Below, one piece after another: positions 40,615 through 55,274 of a DNA stretch of 64,000 nucleotides. This DNA comes from Protonemura montana (lineage: Eukaryota; Arthropoda; Insecta; Plecoptera; Nemouridae): contig CANOQG010000006.1 of NCBI GenBank assembly GCA_947568835.1, forward strand, positions 992,001-1,056,000, read 5' to 3'. Made by a program: the position numbers and the translations under genes. Below the pieces are notes generated by a model that saw only the letters and a list, made by a program, of their open reading frames with translations, did not search any database and had not been told where the DNA came from. The first letter of the stretch is position 1, and each line of letters starts with the position of its first letter.

Positions 40615-43600
40615 ACCATGTTCTGCCCCATGTCCTGGCCCATATTCTGCTCCATGTCCTGCCTCATAGTCTGTCCAATGTCCTGCCCTATATCCTGTCG
40701 CATGCATGCCTCATGTCTTGCCCAAAGTCCTGTCCCATGTCCTGACCTAATTCCTGCCCCATGTCCTGCCCCATGTCCTGCCCCATATCCTGCCCCATGT
40801 CCTGCCCCTTGTCCTGCCAAATGTCAAAACGCTTGTCCTGCCCCATGTACTGCCCCATGTCCTGCATCATGTCTTGTCCAAAGTCCTGCCCCATGTTCTG
40901 CCCCTGTCCTGTTGCACGTCATGCCTAATGTCCTGCCCCATGTCCTGCCCCATGGACAGCCCCATGTCCTGACCCTTATTTCCTGCTCCATGTCCTGCCC
41001 TATGTCCTGCCCCATGTCTTGCCAAAAGTCCTGTCCCATGTCCTGCCCCATTTCCTGCCCCATGTCCTGCCCCAAGTCATTTCATGGCCTAACCTTAATC
41101 CTGCCCCATGTTCTGCTTTATGTGCTGCCCCATGTCCTTCCCTAATGTCCTGCCACATGTTCTGTACCATTCCATGCCTATGTCCTGTCGCTTGTCCTGC
41201 CCTATGTCCTGTTACATGTCCCGCCCGATGTCCTGCCCCATGTCCTGCCTCATGTCCGGTCCCATATCCTGCCTCATGTCCTGCCTCATGTCCTGCCCCA
41301 TATCCTGTCCCATGACCTGCACCATATCCTGCTCCAAATCCCGTCGCATGTCCTGCCCCAAATCTTGCCCTATGTCCTGCCCCATGTCCTGTCCTATTTC
41401 CTTTCCAACATAATGCCCCATGTCGTGCCCCATGTCCTGCCCTATGTAATGCCCCATGTCCTGCACCATGTCCTGCCCCATGTCCTGGCCCATATTCTGC
41501 TCCATGTCCTGCCTCATAGTCTGTCCAATGTCCTGCCCCATGTCCTGCCCTATGTCCTGCCCCAAGTCCTGTCCCATGATTTGCCCCATGTCCTTCCCCA
41601 AGTCCTGCTCCAAGTCCTGTCCCATGTCCTGCCCTAATTCCTGCCCCATGTCCTGCCCCAAGTCATTTCATGGCCTAACCTTATTCCTGCCCCATGTTCT
41701 GCCCCATGTGCTGCCCCATGTCCTGCCCCATGTCCTGCCTCATGTCCAGTCCCATGTCCTGCCCCATGTCCTGCCCCAAGTCCTGCCCCATGTCCTTCCC
41801 TAATTTTCTGCCCCAAGTCCTTTACCATATCATGCCCCATGTCCTGTCGCATGTCCTGCCCTATGTCCTGTAACATGTCCCGCCCGATGTCCTGCGTCAT
41901 GTCCTGCCCCATGTCCTGCCCCATGTCCTGCCTCATATCCAGTCCCATGTCCTGCCTCATGTCCTGCAACTTTTCTGCCCCATGTCCTGTCTCATGCCCT
42001 GCACCATATCCTGCCCCAAATCCCGTCGCATGTCCTGCCCCAAATCTTGCCCTATGTCCTGCCCCATGTCCTGTCCTATATCCCTTCCAATATTATGCCC
42101 CATGTCCTGCCGCATGTCCTTCCCAATGTAGTGCCCCATGTCCTGCATCATGTCATGCCCCATGTCCTGGCCCATATTCTGCTTCATGTCCTGCCTCATA
42201 GTCTGTCCAATGTCCTGCCCTATATCCTGTCGCATGCATGCCTCATGTCTTGCCCAAAGTCCTGTCCCATTTCCTGCCCTAATTTCTGCCCCATGTCCTG
42301 CCCCATGTCCTAACCCATATCCTGCCCCATGTCCTGCCCCTTATTTTCTGCCCCATGTCCTGCCCTATGTCCTGCCCCATGTCTTGCCAAAGGTCCTGGC
42401 CCATGTCCTGCCCCATATCCTGCCCCATGTCCTGTCCCAAGTCTTTTCATGGCCTAACCTTATTCCTGCCCTATGTTCTGCCCCATGTGCTGCCCCATGT
42501 CCTTCCCTAATGTCCTGCCCCATGTTCTGTACCATTTCATGCCTATGTCCTGTCGCTTGTCCTGCCTAATGTCCTGTAACATGTCCCGCCCGATGTCCTG
42601 CCCCATGTCCTGCCTCATGTCCAGTCCCATGTCCTGCCTCATGTCCTGCCTCATGTCCTGCCCCATATCCTGTCCCATGACCTGCACCATATCCTGCTCC
42701 AAATGCCGTCGCATGTCCTGCCCCAAATCTTGCCCTATGTCCTGCCCCATGTCCAGCCCTATGTAATGCCCCATGTCCTGCACCATGTCCTGCCCCATGT
42801 CCTGGCCCATATTCTGCTCCATGTCCTGCCTCATAGTCTGTCCAATGTCCTGCCCTATATCCTGTCGCATGCATGTCTCATGTCTTGCCCAAAGTCTTGC
42901 CCCATGTCCTGCCCATGTCCGGCACCATCTCCTGCCCCATGTCCTTCCCTAATGTTCTGCCCCAAGTTCTATACCATTTCATGCCCCATGTCCTGTCGCA
43001 TGTCCTGCCCTATGTCCTCTAACATGTCCCGGCCGATGTAATGCCCCATGTCCTGCCTCATATCCAGTCCCATGTCCTGCCTCATGTCCTGCAACTTTCC
43101 TGCCCCATGTCCTGTCCCATGACCTGCACCATATCCTGCTCCAAATCCCGTCGCATGTCCTGCCCCAAATCTTGCCCTATGTCCTGCCCCATGTCCTGTC
43201 CTATATCCTTTCCAATATAATGCCACATGTCCTGCCCCATGTCCTGCCCTATGTAATGCCTCATTTCCTGCACCATGTCCTGCCCCATGTCCTGGCCCAT
43301 ATTCTGCTCCATGTCCTGCCTCATAGTCTGTCCAATGTCCTGCCCTATATCCTGTCGCATGCATGCCTCATGTCTTGCCCAAAGTCCTGTCCCACGTCCT
43401 GACCTAATTCCTGCCCCATATCCTGCCCCATGTCCTGCCCCTTGTCCTGCCAAATGTCAAAACGCTTGTCCTGCCCCATGTACTGCCCCATGTCCTGCAT
43501 CATGTCTTGCCCAAAGTCCTGCCCCATGTTCTGCCCCATGTCCTGTCCCATGTCCTGCCCCATGTCTTGCCCAAAGTCCTGCTCCATGTCCTGCCCCATG

Positions 43601-46600
43601 TCCTGCCCCATGTCCTGCCCCATGTCCTGCCCCAAGTCCTGTCCCATGGCCTGCCCTTATTCCTGCCCCATGACTGCCCCATGTCTAGACCCTTATCCTG
43701 CCTCATGTCCTGCCCCATGTCCTGCCCCAAGTCCTGTCCCATGTCCTGCCCTAATTCCTGCCCCATGTCCTGCCCCATGTCCTGACCCTTATTCTGTCGC
43801 ATGTTCTGCCCCATGTCCTGGCCCATGTCCTGCCCCATGTTTGCCTAAAGTCCTGCCCCAAGTTCTGCCTCATGTCCAGCCCCATGTCCTGTCCCATGTC
43901 CTGGCCTATGTCCTGCCCCACGGCCTGCCTCATGTTGTTCCATGTCCTGCCCCATATCCTGCCCATGTTCTGTCTCATGTAATGGTCCAAGTCCTACCCC
44001 TTGTCCTGTCGCATTTTCATGCCTCATGTTCTGCCCCATGTCCTGCCTCATGTCCTGCCTCATGTCCTGCCCCATGTCCTGACCCATGTCCTTCCCCATT
44101 TCCTGCCTCATGTCCTGCCCCATGTCCTGCCCCATGTCCTGCCTCATGTCTTGCCAAAAGTCCTGCCCCATGTCCAGCCCTATGTCCTGCCCCATGTCCT
44201 GTCCCATGTCCTGCCCTAATTCCTGCCCCATGTCCTGCCCCATGTCCTGCCTCATATCCTGCCCCATGTCCTGCAAATGTCCTGCCAAATGTCAAAACGC
44301 ATGTTCTGCCCCATGTCCAGTAAAATGTCCCTCCCGATGTCCTGCCGTATGTCCTGCCCCATGTCCTGCCCCATGTCTTGCCCAAAGTCCTGCCCCATGT
44401 TCTTCCCCATGGCCTGCCCCATGTCCCGCCCGATGTCCTGCCCCATGTCCTCCCTTATGTCCAGTCCCATGTCCTGCCTCATGTCCTGCCCCATGTCCTG
44501 CCCCATGTCCTGTCCCATGACCTGCACCATATCCTGCCCCAAATCCCGTCGCGTGTCTGCCCCAAATCCTGCCCTATGTCCTGCCCCATGTCCTGCCCCA
44601 TATCCTTTCCAATATTACGCCCCATGTCCTGTAACATGTCCTGCCCTATGTCATGCGCCAAGTCCTGCCCCATATCCTGCCCCATGTCCTACCCTATGTA
44701 ATGCCCCAAGTCCTGCCTCATATCCTGTCCAATGTCCTGCCCAATATCCTGTCGCATGCATGCCTCATGTCTTGCCCAAAGTCTTGCCCCATGTCCTGCC
44801 CCATGTCTTGCCCCATGTCCTGCCCCAAGTCCTGTAGCATGTCCTGACCTTATTCCTGCCCCATGTCCTGCCTTATTTCCTGCCCCATGTCCTGCCCCAT
44901 GTCCTGCCCCATGTCTTGCCCAAAGTCCTGCCCCATGTCCTGCCACATGGCCTGCCCCAAGTCCCGCCCGATGTCCTGCCCCATGTCCTGTAACATGTCC
45001 TGCCCTATGTCATGCGCCAAGTCCTGCCCCATATCCTGCTACATGTCCTGCCCTATGTAATGCCCAATGTCCTGCACCATGTCCTGCCCCATGTCCTGGC
45101 CCATATCCTGCTCCATGTCCTGCCTCATATCCTATTCAATGTCCTGCCCTTTATCCTGTCGCATGCATGACTCATGTTTTGTCCAAAGTCTTGCCCTATG
45201 TCCTGCCCCATGTTCTGCCCCATGTACAGCCCCATGTCCTGTCTCATGTCCTGTCCCATGTCCTTTCCCATTTTCTGCCTCATGTCCTGCTTGATGTCCT
45301 ACCTCATGTCCTGCCCCTAGCTTTCCCAAAGTCCTGCCCCATGTCCTGCCTCATTTCCTGCCCCATGTCCTGCCATATGTCCTGACCCATGTCTTTCCCC
45401 ATTTCCTGCCTCATGTCCTGCCCCATGTCCTGCCCCATGTCCTGCCTTATGTCTTGCCAAAAGTCCTGCCCCATTTCTTACCCTAATTCCTGCCCCATGT
45501 CCTGCCCCATGTCCTGCCCCATATCCTGCCCCATGTCCTGCCCCATATCCTGCCAAATGTCAAAACGCATGTCCTGCCCCATGTCCAGTAACATGTCCCG
45601 CCCGATGCCCTGCCCTATGTCCTGCCCCATGTTCTGTACAATTTCATGCCCCATGTCTTTGCGCATGTCCTGTCCTATGTCATGTTACATGTCCCGCCCG
45701 ATGTCCTGCCCCATGTCCTGTCCCATGACATTCACCATATCCTGCCCCAAATCCCGTCGCATGTCCTGCCCAATATCCTTTCCAAAATTCGCCCCATGTC
45801 CTGTAACATGTCCTGCCCTATGTCATGCGCCAAGTCCTGCCCCATATCCTGCCACATGTTCTACCCTATGTAATGCCCCAAGTCCTGCACCATGCCCGCA
45901 TGTCCTGCGTCTTGTCCAGTAACATGTCCCGCCCGATGTGCTGCCCTACGTCCTGCCCCATATCCTGCCCCATGTCCTGACCCTTATCCTTCCCCATGTC
46001 CTGCCCCATGTCCTACCCCATGGACAGCCCCATGTCCTGACCCTTATTTCCTGCCCCATGTCCTGCCCCATGTCCTGCCCCATGTCTTGCCAAAAGTCCT
46101 GTCCCAAGTCCTGCCCCATATCCTGCCCCATGTCCTGCCCCAAGTCTTTTCATGACCTAACCTTATTCCTGCCCCATGTCCTGCCCCATGTGCTGATCCA
46201 TGTCCTTCCCTAATGTCCTGCCCCATGTTCTGTACTATTTCATGCCTTTGTCCTGTCGCATGTCCTGCCCTATAACCTGTTACATGTCCCGCCCAATGTC
46301 CTGCCCCATGTCCTGCCTCATATCCAGTCCCATGTCCTGCCTCATGTCCTGCCCCTTTCCTGCCCCATGTCCTGTCCCATGACCTGCACCATATCCTGCT
46401 CGAAATCCCGTCGCATGTCCTGCCCCAAATCTTGCCTCATGTCCTGCCTCATGTCCTGTCCTATATCTTTTCCAATATTATGCCCCATGTCCTGCCCCAT
46501 GTCATGCCCTATGTAATGCCCCATGTCCATCACCATGTCCTGCCCCATGTCCTGGCGCATATTCTGCTCCATGTCCTGCCTCATAGTCTGTCCAATGTTC

Positions 46601-49600
46601 TGCCCTATATCCTGTCGCATGCATGCCTCATGTCTTGCCCAAAGTCATGTCCCATGTCCTGCCCTAATTCCTGCCCCATGTCCTGCCCCATGTCCTGCCC
46701 CATATCCTGCCCCATGTCCTGCCCCATGTCCTGCCAAATGTCAAAACGCATGTCCTGCCCCATGTACTGCCCCATGTCCTGCATCATGTCTTGCCCAAAG
46801 TCCTGCCCCATGGCCTGCCCCAAGTCCTGCCCCATGTCCTTCCCTAATGTTCTGCCCCAAGTTCCATACCATTTCATGCCCCATGTCCTGTCGCATGTCC
46901 TGCCCTATGTCCTGTAACATGTCCCGCCCGATGTCCTGCCCCATGTCCTGCCTCATGTCCTGCCCCATGTCCTGCCCCATGTCCTGTCCCATGACCTGCA
47001 CCATATCCTGCCACCAATCCCGTCGCATGTCCTGCACCAAATCCTGCCCTATGTTCTGCCCCATTTCCTGCCCCATATCCTTTCCTATTTTATGCTCCAT
47101 GTCCTGTTACATGTCCTGACCTATGTCATGCGGCAAGGCCTGCCCCATATCCTGCCCCATGTCCTGCACAATGTCCAACCCCACGTCCTGGCCCATATCC
47201 TGCTTCACGTCCTGCTAGATATCCTGTCCAATGTCCTGCCCTATATCCAGTTGCATGCATGCCTTATGTCTTGTCCAAAGTCTTGACCCATGTCCTGCCC
47301 CATGTCCTGCTCCGTGTCCTGCCCCAAGTCCTGTCCCATGTCCTGCCTTAACTCCTGCCCCATGTCCTGCCGTTTTTTCTGCCCCGTGTTTTGCCCCATG
47401 TCCTGCCCCATGTCTTGCCCTATGTTCTGCCCCATTTCCTGCCCCATATCCTTTCCTATTTTATGCTCCATGTCCTGTAACATGTCCTGACCTATGTCAT
47501 GCGGCAAGGCCTGACCCATATCCTGCCCCATGTCCTGCCCTATGTAATGCCCAATGTCCTGCACAATGTCCTGCCCCACGTCCTGGCCCATATCCTGCTT
47601 CATGTCCTGCTACATATCCTGTCCAATGTCCTGCCCTATATCCTGTCGCATGCATGCCTCATGTCTTGCCCAAAGTCCTGCCCCATGTCCTGCCCCATGT
47701 CCTTCCCTAATGTCCTGCCCCAAGTTCTATACCATTTCACGCCCCATGTCCTGTCGCATGTCCTGCCCTATGTCCTGTAACATGCCCCGCCCGATGTCCT
47801 GCCCCATGTCCTGCCCCATGTCTTGCCAAAAGTCCTGTCCCATGTCCTGCCGCATATCCTGCCCCATGTCCTGCCCCAAGTCTTTTCATGACCTAACCTT
47901 ATTCCTGCCCCATGTCCTGCCCCATGTGCTGATCCATGTCCTTCCTTTATGTCCTGCCCCATGTTTAGTACTTTTTCATGCCTATGTCCTGTCGCATGTT
48001 CTGCCCTATGTCCTGTAACATGTCCTGCCCTATGTCATGCGCCAAGTCCTGCCCCATATCCTGCCACATGTTCTACCCTATTTAAAGCCCCAAGTCCTGC
48101 ACCATGCCCGCATGTCCTGCCCCTTGTCCAGTAACATGTCCCGCCCGATGTGCTGCCCTACGTCCTGCCCCATATCCTGCCCCATGTCCTGACCCTTATC
48201 CTTCCCCATGTCCTGCCTCATGTCTTGCCCCATGTCCTGACCCATGGCCTGCCCCATGTCCTGCTCCGTGTCCTGCCCCAAGTCCTGTCCCATGTCCTGC
48301 CTTAACTCCTGCCCCATGTCCTGCCGTTTTTTCTCTCCCGTGTCCTGCCCCATGTCCTGCCCCATGTCTTGCCCTATGTTCTGCCCCATTTCCTGCCCCA
48401 TATCCTTTCCTATTTTATGCTCCATGTCCCGTAACATGTCCTGACCTATGTCATTCAGCAAGGCCTGCCCCATATCCTGCCCCATGTCCTGCCCTATGTT
48501 ATGCCCAATGTCCTGCACAATGTCCTGCCCCACGTCCTGGCCTATATCCTGCTTCATGTCCAGCTACATATCCTGTCCAATGTCCTGCCCTATATCCTGT
48601 CGCATGCATGCCTCATGTCTTGCCCCATGTCCTGCCACATGTGCTGATCCATGTCCTTCCTTTATGTCCTGCCCCATGTTCTGTACTATTTCATGCCTAT
48701 GTCCTGTCGCATGTTCTGCCCTATGTCCTGTTACATGTCCCGCCCGATGTCCTGCCACATGTCCCGCCTTATGTCCAGTCCCATGTCCCGCCTCATGTCC
48801 TGCTCCATGTCCTGCCCCATGTCCTGTCCCATGACCTGCACCATATCCTGCTCCAAATCCCGTCGCTTGTTCTGCCCCAAATCTTGCCCTATGTCCTGCC
48901 CCATGTCCTGTCCTATATCCTTTCCAATATAATGCCCCATGTCCTGCCCCATGTCCTGCCCTATGTAATGCCCCATGTCCTGCACCATGTCCTGAACCAA
49001 GTCCTGTCCCATGTCATGCCCCATGTCCTGCCCCAAGTCCTGCCCCAAGTCCTTTCCCATGTCCTGCCCTTATTCCTGCCCTATGTCCTGCCACATGTCC
49101 TGACCCTTATCCTGCCCCATGTCCTGCCCATGTCCTGCCCCATGTCCTGACCCATGTTCTGTTTCATGTCATGCTTAATGTCCTGTCGCATGTCCTGCCC
49201 CATGTCCTGCCCAATGTCCTGCCACATGTCCTGTCTCATGTCCTGCCCTATGTCCTGCCCCATGTGATGTACCATTTCATGCCCCATGTCTAGTCCCATG
49301 TCCTGCCTCATGTCCTGCCACATGTCCTGCCCCAGGTCTTGTCCCATGACCTTCACCATATCCTGCCCCAAATCCCAACGCATGTCCTGCCCCTAATCCC
49401 GCACGATGTCCTGCCCCATGTCCTGCCCCATATCCTTTCCAAAATTAATCCCCATGTCCTGTTACATGTCCTGCCTTATTTCCTGCCCCATTTCCTGCCC
49501 CATGTCCTGCCCCATGTCTTGCCCAAAGTCCTGCCTTATGTCCTGCCCCATGTCCTGCCCCATGTCCTTCGCTAATGTCCTGTCCCAAGTTCTATACCAT

Positions 49601-50491
49601 TTCATGCCCCATGTCCTGTCGCATGTCCTGCCCTATGTCCTGTAACATGTCCCACCCGATGTCCTGCCCCATGTCCTGCCTCATGTCCAGTCCCATGTCC
49701 TGCCTCATGTCCTGCCCCATGTCCTGCCCCATGTCCTGTCCCATGACCTGCACCATATCCTGCCCCAAATCCCGTCGCATGTCCTGCCCCAAATCCTGCC
49801 CTATGGCCTGCCCCATTTCCTGCCCCATATCCTTTCCAATATTATGCTCCATGTCCTTTAACATGTCCTGCCCTCTGTCATGCGGCAAGTCCTGCCCCAT
49901 ATCCTGCCCCATGTCCGTCCCTATGTAATGCCCAATTGTCCTGCACCATGTCCTGCCCCACATCCTGGCCCATATCCTGCTTCATGTCCTGCTTCATATC
50001 CTGTCCAATGTCCTGACCCATGTTCTGTCTCATGTCATGCCTCATGTCCTGTCGCATGTTCTGCCCCATGTCCTCGCCCATGTCCTGCCCCATGTCTTGC
50101 CCAAAGTCCTGCCCCAAGTTCTGCCTCATATCCAGTCCCATGTCCTGCCTCATGTCCTGCCCCTTTCCTGCCCCATGTCCTGTCCCACGTCCTTCACCAT
50201 ATCCTACTCCAAATTCCAACGCATGTCCTGCCCCAAATCCTGCACTATGTCCTGCCCCATGTCCTGCCCCATGTCCTTCGCTAATGTCCTGTCCCAAGTC
50301 CTATACCATTTCATGCCCCATGTCCTGTCGCATGTCCTGCCCTATGTCCTGTAACATGTCCCGCCCGATGTCCTGCCCCATGTCCTGCCTCATGTCCAGT
50401 CCCATGTCCTGCCTCATGTCCTGCCCCATGTCCTGCCCCATGTCCTGTCCCATGACCTGCACCATATCCTGCCCCAAATCCCGTCGCATGT

Positions 50492-50495
50492 CCTG
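50492..50495. other. 3,191-bp deletion junction in B2 relative to B1
   Basis: Left of this point B2 follows B1 at offset 21,943. From 50496 it follows B1 at offset 18,752. The B1 interval 28553-31743, which includes E1 and the left part of D1, is therefore missing from B2. The four bases CCTG are shared by both sides of the joint. Whether B2 lost the interval or B1 gained it cannot be settled from one window. Confidence 0.88.
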
Positions 50496-53400
50496 GCCCA
50501 TAGCCTGCCCCATGTCCTGCCCCATGTTCTGCCCCATGTCCTGCGCCATGTCCTGTCGCATGTTCTGCCCCATGTACTGGCCCATGTCCTGCCCTATGTC
50601 TTGCAAAAAGTCCTGCCCCAAGTTCTGCCTCATGTCCAGCTCCATGTTCTGTCCCATGTCCGGGCCTATGTCCTGCCCCACGGCCTGCCTCATGTTGTTC
50701 CATTTCCTGCCCCATATCCTGCCCACTTTCTGTCTCATGTGTTGGTCCAAGTCCTGCCCCTTGTCCTGTCGCATTTTCATGCCTCATGTTCTGCCTCATG
50801 TCTTGCAAAATGTCCTGCCCCATGTCCTGCCCCATGTCCTTCCCCATGTCCTGCCCCATGGCCTGCCCCAAGTCCTGTCCTATGTCCTGCCCTAAATCCA
50901 GCCCCATGTCCTGCCCCATGTCCTGCCCCTAAATCCTGCCCCATGTCCTGCCCCATGTCCTGCCAAATGTCAAAACGCATGTCCTGCCCCATGTCCAGTA
51001 ACATGTCCCGCCCGATGTCCTGCCCTATGTTCCGCCCCATGTTCTGTACCATTTCATGCCCCATGTCTTGTCGCATGTCTTGTCCTATGTCCTGTAACAT
51101 GTCCCGCCCGATGTCCTGCCCCATGTTCTGTCCCATGACATCCACCATATACTGCCCCAAATCCCGTCGCATGTCCTGCCCCATATCCTTTCCAATATTA
51201 CGCCCCATGTCCTGCCCCATGTCCTTCCCCATGTCTTGCCATAAGTCCTGTCCCAAGTCCTGCCCCATATCCTGCCCCATGTCCTGCCCCAAGTCTTTTC
51301 ATGACCTAACCTTATTCCTGCCCCATGTCCTGCCCTATGTGCTGTCCCATGTCCTTCCCTAATGTCCTGCCCCATGTTCTGTACTATTTCATGACTATGT
51401 CCTGTCGCATGGCCTGCCCTATGTCCTGTAACATGTCCCGCCCGATGTCCTGCCCCATGTCCTGCCTCATATCCAGTCCCATGTCCTGCCTCATGTCCTG
51501 CCCCTTTCCTGACCCATGTCCTGTCCCATGACCTGCACCATATCCTGCTCCAAATCCCGTCGCATGTCCTGCCCCAAATCTTGCCCTATGTCCTGCCCCA
51601 TGTCCTGTCCTATATCCTTTCCAATATTATGCCCCATGTCCTGCCCCATGTCCTGCCCTATATAATGCCCCATGTCCTGCACCATGTCCTGCCCCATGTC
51701 CTGGCCCATATTCTGCTCCATGTCCTGCCTCATAGTCTGTCCAATGTCCTGCCCTATATCCTGTCGCATGCATGCCTCACGTCTTGCCCAAAGTCCTGTC
51801 CCATGTCCTGCCCCATGTCCTGCCTCATATTCTGCCCCATGTCCTGCCCCATGTCCTGCCAAATGTCAAAACGCATGTTCTTCCCCATGTCCAGTAAAAT
51901 GTCCCGCCCGATGTCCTGCCCTTTGTCCTGCCCCATGTCCTGCCCCATGTCTTGCCCAAAGTCCTGCCCCATGTTCTGCCCCATGGCCTGCCCCATGTCC
52001 CACCCGATGTCCTGCCCCATGTCCTGCCTCATGTCCAGTCCCATGTCCTGCCTCATGTCCTGCCCCATGTCCTACCCCATGTCCTGTCCCATGACCTGCA
52101 CCATATCCTGGCCCAAATCCCGTCGCATGTCTGCCCCAAATCCTGCCCTATGTCCTGCCCCATGTCCTGCCCCATATCCTTTCCAATATTAAGCCCCATG
52201 TCCTGTAACATGTCCTGCCCTATGTCATGCGCCAAGTCCTGCCCCATATCCTGCCCCATGTCCTACCCTATGTAATGCCCCCATTCTTGCCCAAGTCCTG
52301 CCCCATGTCCTGCCCCATGTCCTGCCCCATGTCCTTCCCTAATGGCCTGCCCCAAGTTCTATACCATTTCATGCCCCATGTCCTGGCCCATGTCCTGCCC
52401 CATGTCTTGCACAAAGTCCTGCCCCAAGTTCTGCCTCATGTCCAGCCCCATGTCCTGTCCCATGTCCTTGCCTTTGTCCTGCCCCACAGCCTGCCTCATG
52501 TTGTTGCATGTCCTGCCCCATGTCCTGCCTCATATCCAGTCCCATGTCCTGCCTTATGTCCTGCCCCTTTCCTGCCCCATGTCCTGTCCCATGACCTGCA
52601 CCATATCCTGCTCCTAATCCCGTCGCATGTCCTGCCCCAAATCTTGCCCTATGTCCTGCCCCATGTCCCGTCCTATATCCTTTCCAATATTATGCCTTAT
52701 GTCTTGCCCCATGTCCTGGCCTTTATAATGCCCCATGTCCTGCACCATGTCCTGCCCCATGTTCTGGCCCATATTCTGCTCCATGTCCTGCCTCATAGTC
52801 TGTCCAATGTCCTGCCCTATGTCCTGTCGCATGCATGCCTCATGTCTTGCCCAAAGTCTTGCCCCATGTCCTGCCCATGTCCGGCACCATGTCCTGCCCC
52901 AAGTCCTGTCCCATGTCCTGCACCCATGTACTGCCCCATGTCCTGCCCCATGTCCTGCCCCATGTCCTGCCCCATGTCCTGCCCCAAGTCCTGTCCCATG
53001 TCTTGCCCTTATTCCTAACCCATGTCCTGCCCCATGTCCTGCCCCATATCCTGCCCCATGTCCTGCCCCATGTCTTGCCCCATAACCTGACCCATGTGTT
53101 GGCCCAAGTCCTGCCCCTTTTCTGTCGCATGTCATGCCTCATGTCCTGCCCCATGTCCTGCCCCATGTCCTGCCCCATGTCCTGCCCCATGTCCTGCCCC
53201 AAGTCCTGTCCCATGTCTTGCCCTTATTCCTAACTCATGTCCAGCCCCATGTCCTGCCCCATATCCTGCCCCATGTCCTGCCCCATGTCTTGCCCCATGT
53301 CCTGACCCATGTGTTGTCCCAAGTCCTGCCCCTTTTCTGTCGCTTGTCATGCCTCATGTCCTGCCCCATGTCCTGCCCCATGTCTTGTCCAAAGTCCTGC

Positions 53401-53984
53401 CCCATGTCCTGCCCCATGTCCTAACCCATGTCCTGCCCCAAGTCCTGACCCTTATCCTGCACTAATTCCTGCCCCATGTCCTGCCCCATGTCCTGACCCT
53501 TATCCTTCCCTTTGTCCCGTCCCATGTCCTGGCTTATTTCTGCCCCATGTCTTGCCCCATGTCCTGACCCATGTTCTGTTTCATGTCATGCCTAATGTCC
53601 TGTCCCATGTCCTGCCTAATTTCTGCCCCATGTCCTGCCACATGTCCTGGCCCATGTCCTGCCCCATGTCCTGCCCAATGTCCTGCCCCATGTCCTGTCT
53701 CATGTCCTGCCCTATGTCCTGCCCTATGTTATGTACCATTTCATGCCCCATGTCCAGTCCCATGTCCTGCCTCATGTCCTGCCACATGTCCTGCCACATG
53801 TCCTGCCCCATGTCCTGTCCCATGACCTTCACCATATCCTACCCCAAATCCAAACGCATGTCCTGCCCCAAATCCTGCACTATGTCCTGCCCCATGTCCT
53901 GCCCCATATAATTTCCAAAATTAATCCCCATGTCCTGTAACATGTCCTGCCTTATTTCTTCCCCATGTCCTGCCCAATGTCCTG

Positions 53985-53995
53985 CCCCATATCCT
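53985..53995. other. 97-bp deletion point in B2
   Basis: The offset between B1 and B2 changes from 18,752 to 18,655 here. B1 about 35239-35335, which carries a TTTCCTAATG slip element and a TATACCATTTCATG element, has no counterpart. The size is eight 12-bp units plus one base, and the loss removes a +1 phase slip. Confidence 0.75.
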
Positions 53996-55274
53996 GCCCC
54001 ATGTCCTGCCCCATGTCCTGTCCCATGACCTTCACCATATCCTGCCCCAATCCCAACGCATGTCCTGCCCCATGTCCTGCCCCATATCCTTTCCAAAATT
54101 AATCCCCATGTCCTGTAACATGTCCTGCCTTATTTCCTGCCCCATGTCCTGCCCCGTGTCCTGCCCCATGTCTTGCCAAAAGTCCTGCCTTATGTCCTGC
54201 CCCATGTCCTGCCCTATGTCCTTCCCTAATGTCCTGCCCCAAGTTCTATACCATTTCATGCCCAATGTCCTGCCCCATGTCCTGTCCCATGACCTGCACC
54301 ATATCCTGCCCCAAATCCCGTCGCATGTCCTGCCCCAAATCCTGCCCTATGTCCTGCCCCATTTCCTGCCCCATATCCTTTCCAATATTATGCTCCATGT
54401 CCTGAAGCATGTCCTGCCCTATGTCATGCGGCAAGTCCTGCCCCATATCCTGCCCCATGTCCTGCCCTATGTAATGCCCAATGTCCTGCACCATGTCCTG
54501 CCCCACGTTCTTACCCAAATCCTGCTTCATGTCCTGCTTCATATCCTGTCCAATGTCCTGACCCATGTCCTGTCTCATTTCATGCCTCATGTCCTGTCGC
54601 ATGTTCTGCCCCATGTCCTGGCGCATGTCCTGCCCCATGTCCAGCCCCATGTCCTGCCCCATTTCCTTCCCTAATGTCCTGCCCCAAGTGCTATACCATT
54701 TCATGCCTCATGTCCTGTCGCATGTCCTGCTCTATGTCCTGTAACATGTCCCGCCCGATGTCCTGCCCCATGTCCTGCCTCATGTCCAGCCCCATGTCAT
54801 GTCCCATGTCCTTGCCTATGTTCTGCCCCACGGCCTGCCTCATGTTGTTCCATGTCCTGCCCCATGTCCTGCCTCATATCCAGTCCCATGTCCTGCCTCA
54901 TGTCCTGCCCCTTTCCTGCCCCATGTCCTGTCCCATGACCTGCACCATATCCTGCTCCAAATCCCGTCGCATGTCCTGCCCCAAATCTTGCCCTATGTCC
55001 TGCCCATGTCCGGCACCATGTCCTGCCCCAAGTCCTGTCCTATGTCCTGCCCCATGTCCTGCCCCATGTCCTGCCCCATGTCCTGCCCCATGTCCTGCCC
55101 CATGTCCTGCCCCAAGTCAAGTCCCATGTCCTGCCCTAATTCCTGCAGCATGTCCTGCCCCATGTCCTGCCCCATATCCTGCCTCATGTCCTGCCCCATG
55201 TCCTGCCAAATGTCAAAACGCATGTCCTGCCCCTTGTCCAGTAACATGTCCCGCCCGATGTCCTGCCCTACGTC

